This document shows positions 25,492 to 33,565 of a DNA stretch of 64,000 bases, one piece after another. Numbering within the stretch: the first letter of the stretch is position 1; each line of letters begins with the position of its first letter. The position numbers were made by a program, and so were the translations under genes. The DNA comes from Pirellula staleyi DSM 6068 (GTDB lineage Bacteria > Planctomycetota > Planctomycetia > Pirellulales > Pirellulaceae): contig NC_013720.1 of assembly GCF_000025185.1 (NCBI RefSeq), forward strand, positions 1,054,001 to 1,118,000, in the 5' to 3' direction. Below the pieces are notes generated by a model. It was not told the origin of the DNA, searched no databases, and was given only the letters and a program-made list of their open reading frames with translations.

Positions 25492-26973
25492 CTACTTTCG
25501 CTCGTAACTCGTTTTAGGCGCAGCAGTTCGCGAATCGCTTGCCGGTCGCAGTTCGAAGCAAACGAGCTCTTTTTCATTACGAACAAGCAGACAGCCGCGT
25601 GCCACGGCAGGCTGACTGTAGCAAGGGGATGCGAAGATCGGCTGTTCGGTTGCCGCGATCGGAATCGCACGCTGCGCGTCGAGCTTGAGCGACACCAAAT
25701 GCCCATGCTCCCCGAGCGCGATCAGCTTCCCGTCGGCGGCAACCACCTGACCACGATCGAGCGCGCTAGTGTGCTTCCAGCGAAGTTTGCCGGTCGCCAG
25801 ATCGACCGAGCGGAGTGTCGCACCCCCTTGCTGCGAACTCGAAAAACCGATCACGCAGCCGTCGTGCAGCACCAGGCTGTTGAACTGACTATCGAGCACG
25901 CGACGATCGTGCCACACTTCGCGCGGCGGCGTGAAGAAAGGAGGCTCGGCCATGCTCGTCGCGCTCGGCTGTTGAGGCGGCTCGCTCGCAAAGTCGAGCA
26001 CCACGGCGCCGGGACCGGGACCACTCACCAGCAGCACACGTGAGCCAAAGATTTGCGGCGTGACGGCATTGAACGTGTCGACCGCGCGGCTGTGAAACGG
26101 ATACTCGTGCAGCACCTGGCCATCGTCGCGCGCGAGCGTCACCAGCCCCTCTTCCGTGAGCACGAGCACGAGCTGTCGGCCTTGCACATCGAGTCGCCGA
26201 GGAGTGGTGTAGGCCGCTCGATGATCGGTCGCGCTCCAGCGCGTCGCGCCGGTATCGCGATCGAGCGCAATCACTCCACTCCCCTCCCCGCCACAGCCGA
26301 GAATCAGCAGATCCTCGTCGACGAGCATCCCACTTCCAAAACCAAACAGCGACGGCTCGAGCTGATAGTCGTGCGCCAGATCGCGACTCCAAACGATCTG
26401 TCCGGTGCGGCGCTCGACGCAAAACAGCCGCGCTTGGGCGCTGACGGCATAGACCCACTCTCCGGCGATCACCGGCGTGCTGTAAGGGCCGTCGCTATAC
26501 TCGTACTTGCAACGATAAGTTGTCGGCCACGACGTGCGCCACTGCTCCTCGCCAGTCGCCAGATCGAGCGCGCGCAGAACTTCCTCGTCCCCTTCCCGCG
26601 CGAGCAGCACCACGTCGCAGCTTCCCTCCCCTGGGCTCGCCACCACCGGCGCGCTATAGCCTCGCCCCACCTTCACGCGCCAGCGCACCGGCGGACCATC
26701 TACGCCCCACGCGACATCGAGTCCCCGCGTCGGCGAGGTGCTGTCGAGCTGCGGCCCTAGCAGCTGCGGCCAGGCGTCGGGGATCGGCTCGGCGGGGGCT
26801 TCGTCCAGAGAAACTGTCGGCGCAGGCTCCTCGCTCGGCGGACCGACCGGGGCACACCCTGCCGTAACAAACCACCACGTGGCGACCAACAGTAGACAGC
26901 CGACCCTGGCAAGGCCAGGCGGCCACCAAGGAGCTAGATCGGCACAGAGGTGGCGGGTGAGATGCGGGGACAT
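25492..26973 (-). CDS. PQQ-type beta-propeller lipoprotein
   Basis: 493 residues from the ATG at 26973, with AGGA seven bases upstream. The N-terminus has a lipoprotein signal with lipobox TAGC (Cys near 40), then a Pro/Glu-rich linker. The rest repeats propeller blades of the BamB/PQQ-repeat type, with motifs such as RALDLATGEEQWRTSWPT, VERRTGQIVWSRDLAHDY, ALDRDTGATRWSATDH and SVDLATGKLRWKHTS. In planctomycetes such proteins are many and usually of unknown substrate. There are no Bam genes nearby, so a BamB role is not implied. Single gene; its promoter should lie in the 26974-27300 gap. Confidence 0.85.
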   Translation of the reverse strand: MSPHLTRHLCADLAPWWPPGLARVGCLLLVATWWFVTAGCAPVGPPSEEPAPTVSLDEAPAEPIPDAWPQLLGPQLDSTSPTRGLDVAWGVDGPPVRWRVKVGRGYSAPVVASPGEGSCDVVLLAREGDEEVLRALDLATGEEQWRTSWPTTYRCKYEYSDGPYSTPVIAGEWVYAVSAQARLFCVERRTGQIVWSRDLAHDYQLEPSLFGFGSGMLVDEDLLILGCGGEGSGVIALDRDTGATRWSATDHRAAYTTPRRLDVQGRQLVLVLTEEGLVTLARDDGQVLHEYPFHSRAVDTFNAVTPQIFGSRVLLVSGPGPGAVVLDFASEPPQQPSATSMAEPPFFTPPREVWHDRRVLDSQFNSLVLHDGCVIGFSSSQQGGATLRSVDLATGKLRWKHTSALDRGQVVAADGKLIALGEHGHLVSLKLDAQRAIPIAATEQPIFASPCYSQPAVARGCLLVRNEKELVCFELRPASDSRTAAPKTSYERK

Positions 26974-27224
26974 AGGGAAATCCTGACACACGCAGGTGAA
27001 GCCCTGATGAAGCCCCGCTTGACCAGCGCCGAATACTTATAGAGTTATCCAGCCACCGGCAGCCGACCTGCGGCGAGAAAACGTAGCAATCGACTTGCCG
27101 GCGCGATACATTAGTGCGTGCTGATTGGTCGCCCGCGATCAGTTTCACTCCCGCCCCACGTTCTAATTTCACAACCGTCCCGCAGCCCCATCCTAGGGAA
27201 CTCGCAGTCGATGTTCCCCAGGCT

Positions 27225-27244
27225 GATTACCGTTTGATTACCGT
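27225..27244 (+). promoter_or_regulatory. Tandem direct repeat upstream of the peroxidase gene
   Basis: GATTACCGT occurs twice with an 11-base period (27225-27233 and 27236-27244), one helical turn apart, 57 bases before the peroxidase ATG. This is a plausible activator or repressor site. The rest of the 26974-27300 gap shows no gene. Confidence 0.35.
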
Positions 27245-27300
27245 CTGAGCTGTCGCTCAGCCACCACTTGTTTCAGCCCACACTCTCGCAGGAATTCGTC

Positions 27301-27882
27301 ATGAATCGATTGAGCACCCTTCTGTTGACCGGTATTGTCGCCGCTTGCATTTCAGCAAGTTTCGCCGACGCCGAGGAGAAAAACGTGAGCGATAACGGAG
27401 CCCTCGGCTTCACCGTGAAGAGCATTGCCGGCAAAGAGGTCGACCTCGCCAAGTACAAAGGCAAAGTACTGGTGGTGGTGAATGTCGCCAGCGCTTGCGG
27501 TTTGACACCGCAGTACGAAGAACTCCAAGCCCTCCACACCAAGTATGCCGACAAAGGTCTGGCAGTCCTCGGTTTCCCTTGCAATCAATTCGGTAAGCAA
27601 GAGCCCGGCAGCGATGCCGAGATCGCCGAATTCTGCAAATCGGAATACAACGTCTCGTTCGACATGTTCTCGAAGATCGATGTGAATGGCGAAACTGCCA
27701 ATCCCCTCTACAAGTACCTGACGAGCGCCGATTCGGCCCCTGCTGCCAAGGGAAAGATCAGCTGGAACTTCGAAAAGTTCATCATCGGCAAGGATGGCAA
27801 AGTTGCCGCCCGCTTCTCCCCCCGCACCGCCCCCGATGACGCCGAGTTCATCAAGGCCATCGAAGCCGAACTCGCAAAGTAG
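27301..27882 (+). CDS. Exported glutathione peroxidase family protein
   Basis: 193 residues; ATG at 27301 with AGGA upstream. A signal peptide (about 1-24, ending SFADA) sends it to the periplasm. The family triad positions are present: peroxidatic Cys66 in NVASACGLTPQY, Gln96 in GFPCNQFGKQEPG and Trp155-Asn156 in ISWNFEKFIIGKDG. It has Cys rather than selenocysteine, and Cys94 is the conserved second Cys, so it is probably a thioredoxin-type peroxidase that reduces H2O2 or lipid peroxides. It is followed by a hairpin terminator, then by two more exported genes on the same strand. Confidence 0.92.
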   Translation: MNRLSTLLLTGIVAACISASFADAEEKNVSDNGALGFTVKSIAGKEVDLAKYKGKVLVVVNVASACGLTPQYEELQALHTKYADKGLAVLGFPCNQFGKQEPGSDAEIAEFCKSEYNVSFDMFSKIDVNGETANPLYKYLTSADSAPAAKGKISWNFEKFIIGKDGKVAARFSPRTAPDDAEFIKAIEAELAK

Positions 27883-27917
27883 TCGACTCGCCGTAATTCA
27901 CCAGCGCTGAAAAATCG

Positions 27918-27955
27918 ATGGCCGGCGACGTATCCAAACTACGTCGACCGGCCAT
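27918..27955 (+). terminator. Hairpin terminator after the peroxidase gene
   Basis: ATGGCCGG pairs with CCGGCCAT and GACGTA with TACGTC, separated by a small internal loop and closed by TCCAAAC. A weak T-containing tail (TGCTGTTTGG) follows. It lies 36 bases after the stop. Confidence 0.6.
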
Positions 27956-28013
27956 TGCTGTTTGGGGCGATTCTAAAACACTCACTAACCAGTCTCTCTG
28001 CGGAGCCTTCGCG

Positions 28014-28817
28014 ATGCCTTTTCTTAGCTCTTCTCACTGGCTGGCATTCCTCGCGATTCTCCTGACGCTGCTGACCAGCTCTGGCAGCACGGTAGCCGAT
28101 GAAAAATCGAGCGATCTGCTCCGTAGCGACAAGTTCAAAGCGCTACAGGGGCTCGTGGGAGACTGGAAAGGGGTCGCACAGCCGCAGCGCGGCAGCACCA
28201 AAGGGTCGTGGATCGAAAAGGCGTCGTGGGCTTGGAAGTTTGGCGAGAAATCAGCCTCGCTCGATCTGGCCATCGATGGGGGGAAGCTGTTCAAAACCGC
28301 GAAGCTGACCGCCGAGCCGGGGAAAGAGCCGACCGCCACCCCCACTCTTACCCTCCAGGTCACCACCGACGACGCCAAGTCGCTCGTCTACACCGGCGCT
28401 CTCGACGACGAAGGAAAACTGGTCCTTGAAACGAGCGAAGCCCCCGAGGGACTTCCCAAGCGGATCAGCATCCGCATGGTGGCTGGTGGCGATCGTCTGC
28501 TGGTCTTGTACGAGCGGAAAAGTGGCCTCGGCACCAATCTCGTCCGGCTCGCCGAAGTGGGCTACACCCGCACCGGAAGTCAGTTCGGTAAAGGGGCCGT
28601 CCAGCCCGAATGTGTCGTCACCGGCGGCTATGGCTCGATCCAAGTGACCCACAACGGCAAAATGTACTGGGTCTGCTGCACCGGCTGCCAAGACTATTTC
28701 AACGAGAACCCCGAACAGGTCCTCGCCGACTACGCCGAGCGCAAAGCTGCCGAAAAGAAAGAAGCCGCCGAGAAAGAAGCCCAGCAGAAGGCGGCTGCCG
28801 ACGCAGCCAAGCCGTAG
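28014..28817 (+). CDS. Exported protein with C-terminal YHS/TRASH-like CxxC domain
   Basis: 267 residues from the ATG at 28014 (GGAG upstream; signal peptide MPFLSSSHWLAFLAILLTLL). The middle (about 40-195) is beta-rich and reads like a lipocalin-type barrel (GLVGDWKGVAQPQRGS, then alternating strands). The C-terminal part has PECVVTGGYGSIQVTHNG followed by MYWVCCTGCQDYFNENPEQ, a small metal-binding YHS/TRASH-like motif, and then a charged Lys/Glu/Ala helix. Such domains bind copper or other soft metals. It sits between peroxidase and chlorite-dismutase-like genes, which suggests a periplasmic redox or metal role; that is inference. Confidence 0.75.
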   Translation: MPFLSSSHWLAFLAILLTLLTSSGSTVADEKSSDLLRSDKFKALQGLVGDWKGVAQPQRGSTKGSWIEKASWAWKFGEKSASLDLAIDGGKLFKTAKLTAEPGKEPTATPTLTLQVTTDDAKSLVYTGALDDEGKLVLETSEAPEGLPKRISIRMVAGGDRLLVLYERKSGLGTNLVRLAEVGYTRTGSQFGKGAVQPECVVTGGYGSIQVTHNGKMYWVCCTGCQDYFNENPEQVLADYAERKAAEKKEAAEKEAQQKAAADAAKP

Positions 28818-28937
28818 CCACCCCAAAGCTATGCAGTAGTGAGGCAAAGCCTGAATCTTTCTGCTCGCTCCGGCATCAAAGTTATTGCGGCGAAGGCGAG
28901 ACCGCTCAGCCTCACTCACCTTGGCGAGAGGTTCCTC

Positions 28938-29642
28938 ATGGCTCCAGCATCCGAGAATCCCGAACCCGGCGCGCCGGACCACCCTCGCCGGCAGTTTCTA
29001 TCGACCGCGATGGCAGTTAGCGCAGTGCTGACCGCAGCCACCTCGCTGCCAGGGACTGAGCCGATGCCTAGCACCCCCGCGAACCAGAATCCACGCCTCT
29101 TCAGCTTCGTCGGGAGCGACGTGGGGACTTGGAAAGTCACCTCGCAGCGAACGATCGTGGGCGAGGCTCTGCCGAGTGTTGCTCGGGTGGAAGTGGTCGC
29201 TGGCGACGTCGCCGCGGCTGAATCGGGCTGGGTGCTGCGAGGCGCCACCAGTCACGAGCGGTATGTCACCCGGAGCGAGAAAAACGAGCTGCTGCGTAAG
29301 CAGGTTGCGCTTGGTCGCGCCGAAGCCACCAGCGGCGCGATCCTGCCGATTCGGAAAAACGACAAGTGGTGGGCTCTTACGCAGGAAGAGCGGAGGGCGA
29401 TCTTCGAGGAAACATCGCACCACATCGCCATCGGGATGAAGTACCTTCCAGCCGTCGCTCGCCGACTGCATCATTGCCGCGACTTATCGCGAGTCGAACC
29501 GTTCGACTTCATCACGCTGTTTGATTTCGCCCCGGCCGACTCTAGCGCCTTCGACGACATGCTCACTTCCCTCCGCGCCACCGAGGAGTGGAAATACATC
29601 GACCGCGAAATCGACATCCGCCTCGAGCGCCAGCAGAGCTAG
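28938..29642 (+). CDS. Chlorite dismutase family heme protein, exported
   Basis: 234 residues; ATG at 28938 with GAGAGG upstream. The N-terminus has a Tat-like motif (PRRQFLSTAM) and a hydrophobic segment, then the Cld/HemQ-type fold. The best-conserved part is WALTQEERRAIFEETSHH with IGMKYLPAVARRLHHCRD and VEPFDFITLFDF; the His residues in this block include the probable proximal heme ligand. Most relatives of this form are cytoplasmic HemQ (coproheme decarboxylase), so an exported copy points instead to a periplasmic heme enzyme acting on chlorite or peroxides. Whether the distal Arg of true chlorite dismutases is present needs an alignment. Third gene of the 27.3-29.6 kb run. Confidence 0.85.
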   Translation: MAPASENPEPGAPDHPRRQFLSTAMAVSAVLTAATSLPGTEPMPSTPANQNPRLFSFVGSDVGTWKVTSQRTIVGEALPSVARVEVVAGDVAAAESGWVLRGATSHERYVTRSEKNELLRKQVALGRAEATSGAILPIRKNDKWWALTQEERRAIFEETSHHIAIGMKYLPAVARRLHHCRDLSRVEPFDFITLFDFAPADSSAFDDMLTSLRATEEWKYIDREIDIRLERQQS

Positions 29643-29840
29643 CAGCTCCATCACGAGTGGCAATTTGTGCCGATTGTAGCGATTTTCTCGATTCAGCAGA
29701 CCTTGCGGGCCGATACCTAGGCAGCGATTGCTATCTACCAAGCGCAGGGCGGGACTCGATTTTCCATCGGGCCCTTGCACTTTGCTCCGGTCGATCGCAG
29801 ACGTGGATTCCCCCTGGATTCTCGCTGCAGGATGCTACCT

Positions 29841-30611
29841 ATGGTTGCCCGCCTTGCCCTTGTGGCTGTTGCCACTGTGCTACTCCTTCAAACCGGTTGC
29901 TGCTGTGATCGCGTTTACAAATGTGGCGACCCCTGCGGAAGTTGCTTCGGACCACGCGTTTACAACGGCTGTGCGGGAGGCAACTGCGGCACCACCTGCG
30001 GACCAACCGGAGGCTGTGCCTACGGCGCATCGGCACCGGTGAAATGCCAAACCGGCGATGTCGGCCCCTGCGGACAATCGTGCTGCTTCACCGTGCGAGG
30101 CTGGCTCGCCAATCAAATCACCTGTGGTCGCGGCTGTGGCGAAGTCTACTGGGGCGAATGGATCAGCGATCCACCCGATCGCTGCGATCCGTGCGACGAC
30201 TGCTATGGCCAGTTCGTTGGCCCTCGCGGCTGTTGCCCACCCGGCTTCTTCGGACGCCTAGCACACGGCTTCAGCTGCCTGCGACCTTGCCTGCCAAAGT
30301 GTGGCCCGTCGTGCGGTCCTTCCTGCTCCACCTGCGGTGGCGGCGGCGAGGCCTACTACGATGATGCCCCAGCCTACGGCGCAACCTCCTACAACCCTGG
30401 CTGCAAAACCTGCGGCAGCAGCTCGCACAGCTCGGCCATGCATGGGGGCACGCTGCACGGCGGCACCATCCACGGTCCCTCGGTGCAAGGTCAGCCGTAC
30501 TTTGAGAGCGATAGCGTCCTCGAGCAAAACTGGGACCGCACTCCTCCCCAGCCAATTCCCGGCAAGCCGATCCATAAAGCCCAAGCTCCCTACGGTGCCC
30601 GCGCTCGCTAG
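29841..30611 (+). CDS. Cysteine-rich lipoprotein
   Basis: 256 residues from the ATG at 29841, with AGGA eight bases upstream; an in-frame ATG at 29832 is less well spaced. The lipobox is LLQTGC, and the lipidated Cys is followed by two more. About 29 Cys occur in the first ~200 residues, in units such as CGDPCGSCFG, GCAGGNCGTTCGPTGGC and KCGPSCGPSCSTCGGGG. The tail is Ser/His/Gly-rich (MHGGTLHGGTIHGPS) and ends with a Pro-rich segment. It resembles planctomycete surface proteins rich in disulfides or metal sites. No function assigned. It converges on the Pro-rich gene across a shared terminator. Confidence 0.7.
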   Translation: MVARLALVAVATVLLLQTGCCCDRVYKCGDPCGSCFGPRVYNGCAGGNCGTTCGPTGGCAYGASAPVKCQTGDVGPCGQSCCFTVRGWLANQITCGRGCGEVYWGEWISDPPDRCDPCDDCYGQFVGPRGCCPPGFFGRLAHGFSCLRPCLPKCGPSCGPSCSTCGGGGEAYYDDAPAYGATSYNPGCKTCGSSSHSSAMHGGTLHGGTIHGPSVQGQPYFESDSVLEQNWDRTPPQPIPGKPIHKAQAPYGARAR

Positions 30612-30762
30612 AGCGCATCTCACTTTTGTGTAGTGGTTGTTTCGTCAGTTTCCGCTAGAGATTTCAAACGCCACGCACGCTAATCGTCCATGCGACACGC
30701 ACTAGAGCGTGTCGCCGCTGCTGATCGCACGTTCGATTCGCACGCATCAAGAAACCAAAACA

Positions 30763-30816
30763 ACCGGCCGAGAACTTGGGTCCTATGCAGGACTTGGGTT
30801 CCCGGCCGGTTTTGTT
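30763..30816. terminator. Bidirectional hairpin terminator
   Basis: ACCGGCCG pairs with CGGCCGGT across a loop of about 32 bases that itself contains two copies of ACTTGGGT. An A-rich tract precedes it (AAACCAAAACA) and TTTTGTT follows, so it can act on both strands. It lies between two convergent genes. Confidence 0.6.
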
Positions 30817-30889
30817 CGTCACCTGCAGAGCTTGGAGTCTCGGCAGATGACCTGAGTGGATGTTGCGAAGTCCTGCGACTTCAGACTAG

Positions 30890-31858
30890 TTACTGCGAGA
30901 TCGTTTGCAGCGAGGTGGTGCTCGCAGCGGTCGTGGCCTGAGGGGCCACAGGTTGGGCAGGGATCAGCATCACAGCCATCGTGCTGGCGACTTGGCCGTC
31001 GGCGTTCATCAGCCACAGCTTGGCTTCCTTCGGCTGAGCGATTCCCATGAAGGGAACCTTCACCGTCGCTTTACCAGCGGTCCAGTCGAGCACATCGGTG
31101 GCCAAGGTCACATCTCCCACTTCAACCAGCACCTGACCAGCAGCAGCGGCAAGGCTCGCTTCGGTCAAGGCAATCGTCGAACCGACGATCACTTCGGGCA
31201 ACTTCACCGTCGCCACTTCCGTCGTGCTGCTCACTTGCACCACAGGGACCGATGTCGTCACCACGTTGGGGAGACAAACAGGGTCACAGATCGGCGAAGG
31301 GTAGCAAATCGGTGTGGGGTAGCAGTGTCCGGGGAGTGGCCAGCAAGGACCACTCGGAGGGCAGTGACCAATCGGTGGGAAGGGAACGGGGCAGATCGGT
31401 GGGAGTGGTTTCGGAGGAAAGGGTTTTGGTGGGAAAGGCTTAGGAGGAAACGGTGGGAGCGGGTTCACCACAATCGGTGGGAAAGGCTTAACCGGTGGCT
31501 TAACGATCGGTGGGAAAGGTTTCACAGGTGGGAAGGGTTGAACCACGATCGGAGGGAACGGTTTCACTGGTGGTTTGACGACGATCGGTGGAAAGGGCTT
31601 TATCGGTGTCTGAAACACGGGGGGTGTCAGGTTTGGCTTCTTGATCGGTTTCACCACACCACCAAAGTTGTGGCCACCGAGCTGCTGCTGCAGCACTATC
31701 GGTTTCTTAGTCACTTGCAGCTGACGCGTGACATTGCTCCGCTGAAAGTTGCTGTGATTGTTGTTTCCACCCTTTTCGCCGGCCATGGCCGAGCTCACCA
31801 TCATTCCGGCCACGAGCGACAAAGCGATGGCCACCAGAGTTTTCCATGTGCGTTTCAT
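30890..31858 (-). CDS. Exported Pro-rich repeat protein with C-terminal beta domain
   Basis: 322 residues; ATG at 31858 with AGGAGA upstream and a signal peptide ending SSAMA. Residues about 65-185 are built of repeats of the type KPFPPIVVKPPV and FPPKPFPPKPLPP, which form an extended polyproline rod. C-terminal residues about 220-305 look like a small immunoglobulin-like (IPT-type) beta domain (LPEVIVGSTIALTEASLAAA, ATVKVPFMGIAQPKEAKLWL). It is probably a cell-surface or periplasmic spacer that displays the end domain. No family recognised. The DNA is strongly biased by the repeats, which may give assembly or strain-level length differences. Confidence 0.75.
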   Translation of the reverse strand: MKRTWKTLVAIALSLVAGMMVSSAMAGEKGGNNNHSNFQRSNVTRQLQVTKKPIVLQQQLGGHNFGGVVKPIKKPNLTPPVFQTPIKPFPPIVVKPPVKPFPPIVVQPFPPVKPFPPIVKPPVKPFPPIVVNPLPPFPPKPFPPKPFPPKPLPPICPVPFPPIGHCPPSGPCWPLPGHCYPTPICYPSPICDPVCLPNVVTTSVPVVQVSSTTEVATVKLPEVIVGSTIALTEASLAAAAGQVLVEVGDVTLATDVLDWTAGKATVKVPFMGIAQPKEAKLWLMNADGQVASTMAVMLIPAQPVAPQATTAASTTSLQTISQ

Positions 31859-32113
31859 GATCCAGTCTCCTAGCAAAAGTGAAGTTGTGTTTTGGATTGG
31901 CGGGGGGAACCTGACGAGCGAGTGTTCGTCGTCAACCGTCATCCCTCTGCAGTTGCTAGGCGTGGGACCCCGAAGGTTGTTACAACACTTTTTTGGAAAA
32001 AGGGGCGTGAACCCGATTAACGCTCGCTTTTGCCGGGATTTCCGCAGTCGATGCGAACGAAATGGTTGCGACCCGCGCGTAAAATCAGGCGCCAGCCGCG
32101 ATCCGAGCGGCTC

Positions 32114-33565
32114 TTAAGAACGGACGTGAAGCAGTGTCCGGGCGAGCCAGTTTTTCGGCAAATCGGGGCGCAGCAGCGACAAAACACTCCCCCGCGAACG
32201 TTCGATCGCTTCGGCGGCGAGATAGCCGCTTCGCACAGCCCCTTCGAGGGTCGCAGGCCACTCGGTGCGGGTCCAGTCGCCAGCTAAGAAGAGCCCCGGG
32301 ACACGCGTCAGCTGCGTGGGACGTTTGGCGGCCAAGCCGGGGAGCACACTAAACACCGCATCCTGCTCGCTGACGAGTTGCCAGCGCAACAGCTTTGCCG
32401 CGCGCGACCTGGGAAAGACAGCCGCCAGATCGGCGCGGACTTCTTCGATCACCGCTTCGCGGGCTCGTCCCACCAAAGAGCGCGAGGCGCTAATCACTAC
32501 TTGATAGTAGTGCTCGTCGGCTGGAGGTGGCTCCGGCATCACGCTGGCGAAGTTCGGCGCGAAGAGCCACTGCGAGAGCCGACCGACCAGCACCGCGTGA
32601 CGCAGCGGCGTGATCGGCTGATCGAACCACAAATGCACGCCACTGATCGCCGACGACGGCACGCTGGCCATCTCCACCACTTGCGGAAGGAGCTGCTGGA
32701 GCGGCTGGCAGAGCAGGCTCGCCGCCAGATGCCACGGCGCTGCAAGGACGACGTTCGTCGCGCTGCAATCGATCGCGTGCAACTGGCCCGACTGGCCGCG
32801 CTCGACAATCACGCGCTCGACCCCAGCGCTACTCCCTTCGATCGAGCGAACCGTCGTGCCGCGCTCGAACGTGACCCCTTTGGAAGCGAGCTCGATCGGC
32901 GCGCGCACATCAAACAGAAAGCGGAGCGGCACTTTCGGAATCAGCACATCTCCGGCGCGCGGATGCCCCAGAAGTCCATCGACGAACACTTTTCGGGCCG
33001 ACGCCAACGACGAACGCTCGAGCGATTCCCCCAGCGCGCTCACCAGCACCACTTGCCAAAAACGTTCGATCGCCAGCGGGCTTTGCTGCTTAGCGCGGAG
33101 CCACGCCCCCATCGATTGGTTGTCGGCATCGTCACGTACACCATCACGGGCCAGATCGAGCACCGCGCGTGCAACAGCGATCCGATCGGACCACGACAAG
33201 TACTTAAGCCCGAGAAAACTGGTCGCCAAATGAAGCGGCGCTGGGACCAGCGGCGTCGCAGCGAAATCGGATCGAATCCCCTCGGGGGACAGGAAGTGGA
33301 GCCGCTCTTCGCGCGAGAATTCCCGGGCGATTTGCACCCGCTCGGCAAAATCGAGGAAGTTCGTGCAGCACCCCATCACCACGTGCTGGCAATGATCGAG
33401 CTCTTGACCACTCGTGCGATCGGTCCACGACGCAGCGCGGCCCCCCAGTTTTTTGCGCGCTTCGAGCAGTGTCACTTTGCGACCCAAATCGGCGCAGGCC
33501 AAGGCCGTTGCGAGTCCCGCGACACCGCCACCGAGGATCAGCACGTCGGTGCGTCGCGCGTTCAC
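32114..33565 (-). CDS. hpnE: Hydroxysqualene dehydroxylase (HpnE-like)
   Basis: 483 residues from a GTG at 33565 that overlaps the hpnD stop by four bases (GTGA). It is an FAD-dependent amine-oxidase-fold protein: dinucleotide motif VLILGGGVAGLATALACADL, then EARKKLGGRAASW, and a C-terminal FAD contact GLFLAGDWTRTEWPATLEGA. By family and position after hpnC-hpnD it should reduce hydroxysqualene to squalene, the last step of the three-enzyme route from farnesyl diphosphate. The general family also contains carotenoid desaturases, but the context favours HpnE. No squalene-hopene cyclase gene is in the window. Confidence 0.85.
   Translation of the reverse strand: MNARRTDVLILGGGVAGLATALACADLGRKVTLLEARKKLGGRAASWTDRTSGQELDHCQHVVMGCCTNFLDFAERVQIAREFSREERLHFLSPEGIRSDFAATPLVPAPLHLATSFLGLKYLSWSDRIAVARAVLDLARDGVRDDADNQSMGAWLRAKQQSPLAIERFWQVVLVSALGESLERSSLASARKVFVDGLLGHPRAGDVLIPKVPLRFLFDVRAPIELASKGVTFERGTTVRSIEGSSAGVERVIVERGQSGQLHAIDCSATNVVLAAPWHLAASLLCQPLQQLLPQVVEMASVPSSAISGVHLWFDQPITPLRHAVLVGRLSQWLFAPNFASVMPEPPPADEHYYQVVISASRSLVGRAREAVIEEVRADLAAVFPRSRAAKLLRWQLVSEQDAVFSVLPGLAAKRPTQLTRVPGLFLAGDWTRTEWPATLEGAVRSGYLAAEAIERSRGSVLSLLRPDLPKNWLARTLLHVRS

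Noticed and set aside
25492-26973. Propeller lipoprotein considered as BamB
   Set aside because: Only general PQQ-like blades are shared; no Bam-complex or der/engA neighbours, and such proteins are numerous in planctomycetes.
32114-33565. Considered as a carotenoid (phytoene) desaturase with hpnD as a phytoene synthase
   Set aside because: Two adjacent synthase paralogues followed by one FAD oxidoreductase is the HpnC-HpnD-HpnE order; a carotenoid cluster would be expected to carry further desaturase or cyclase genes, none of which is present.
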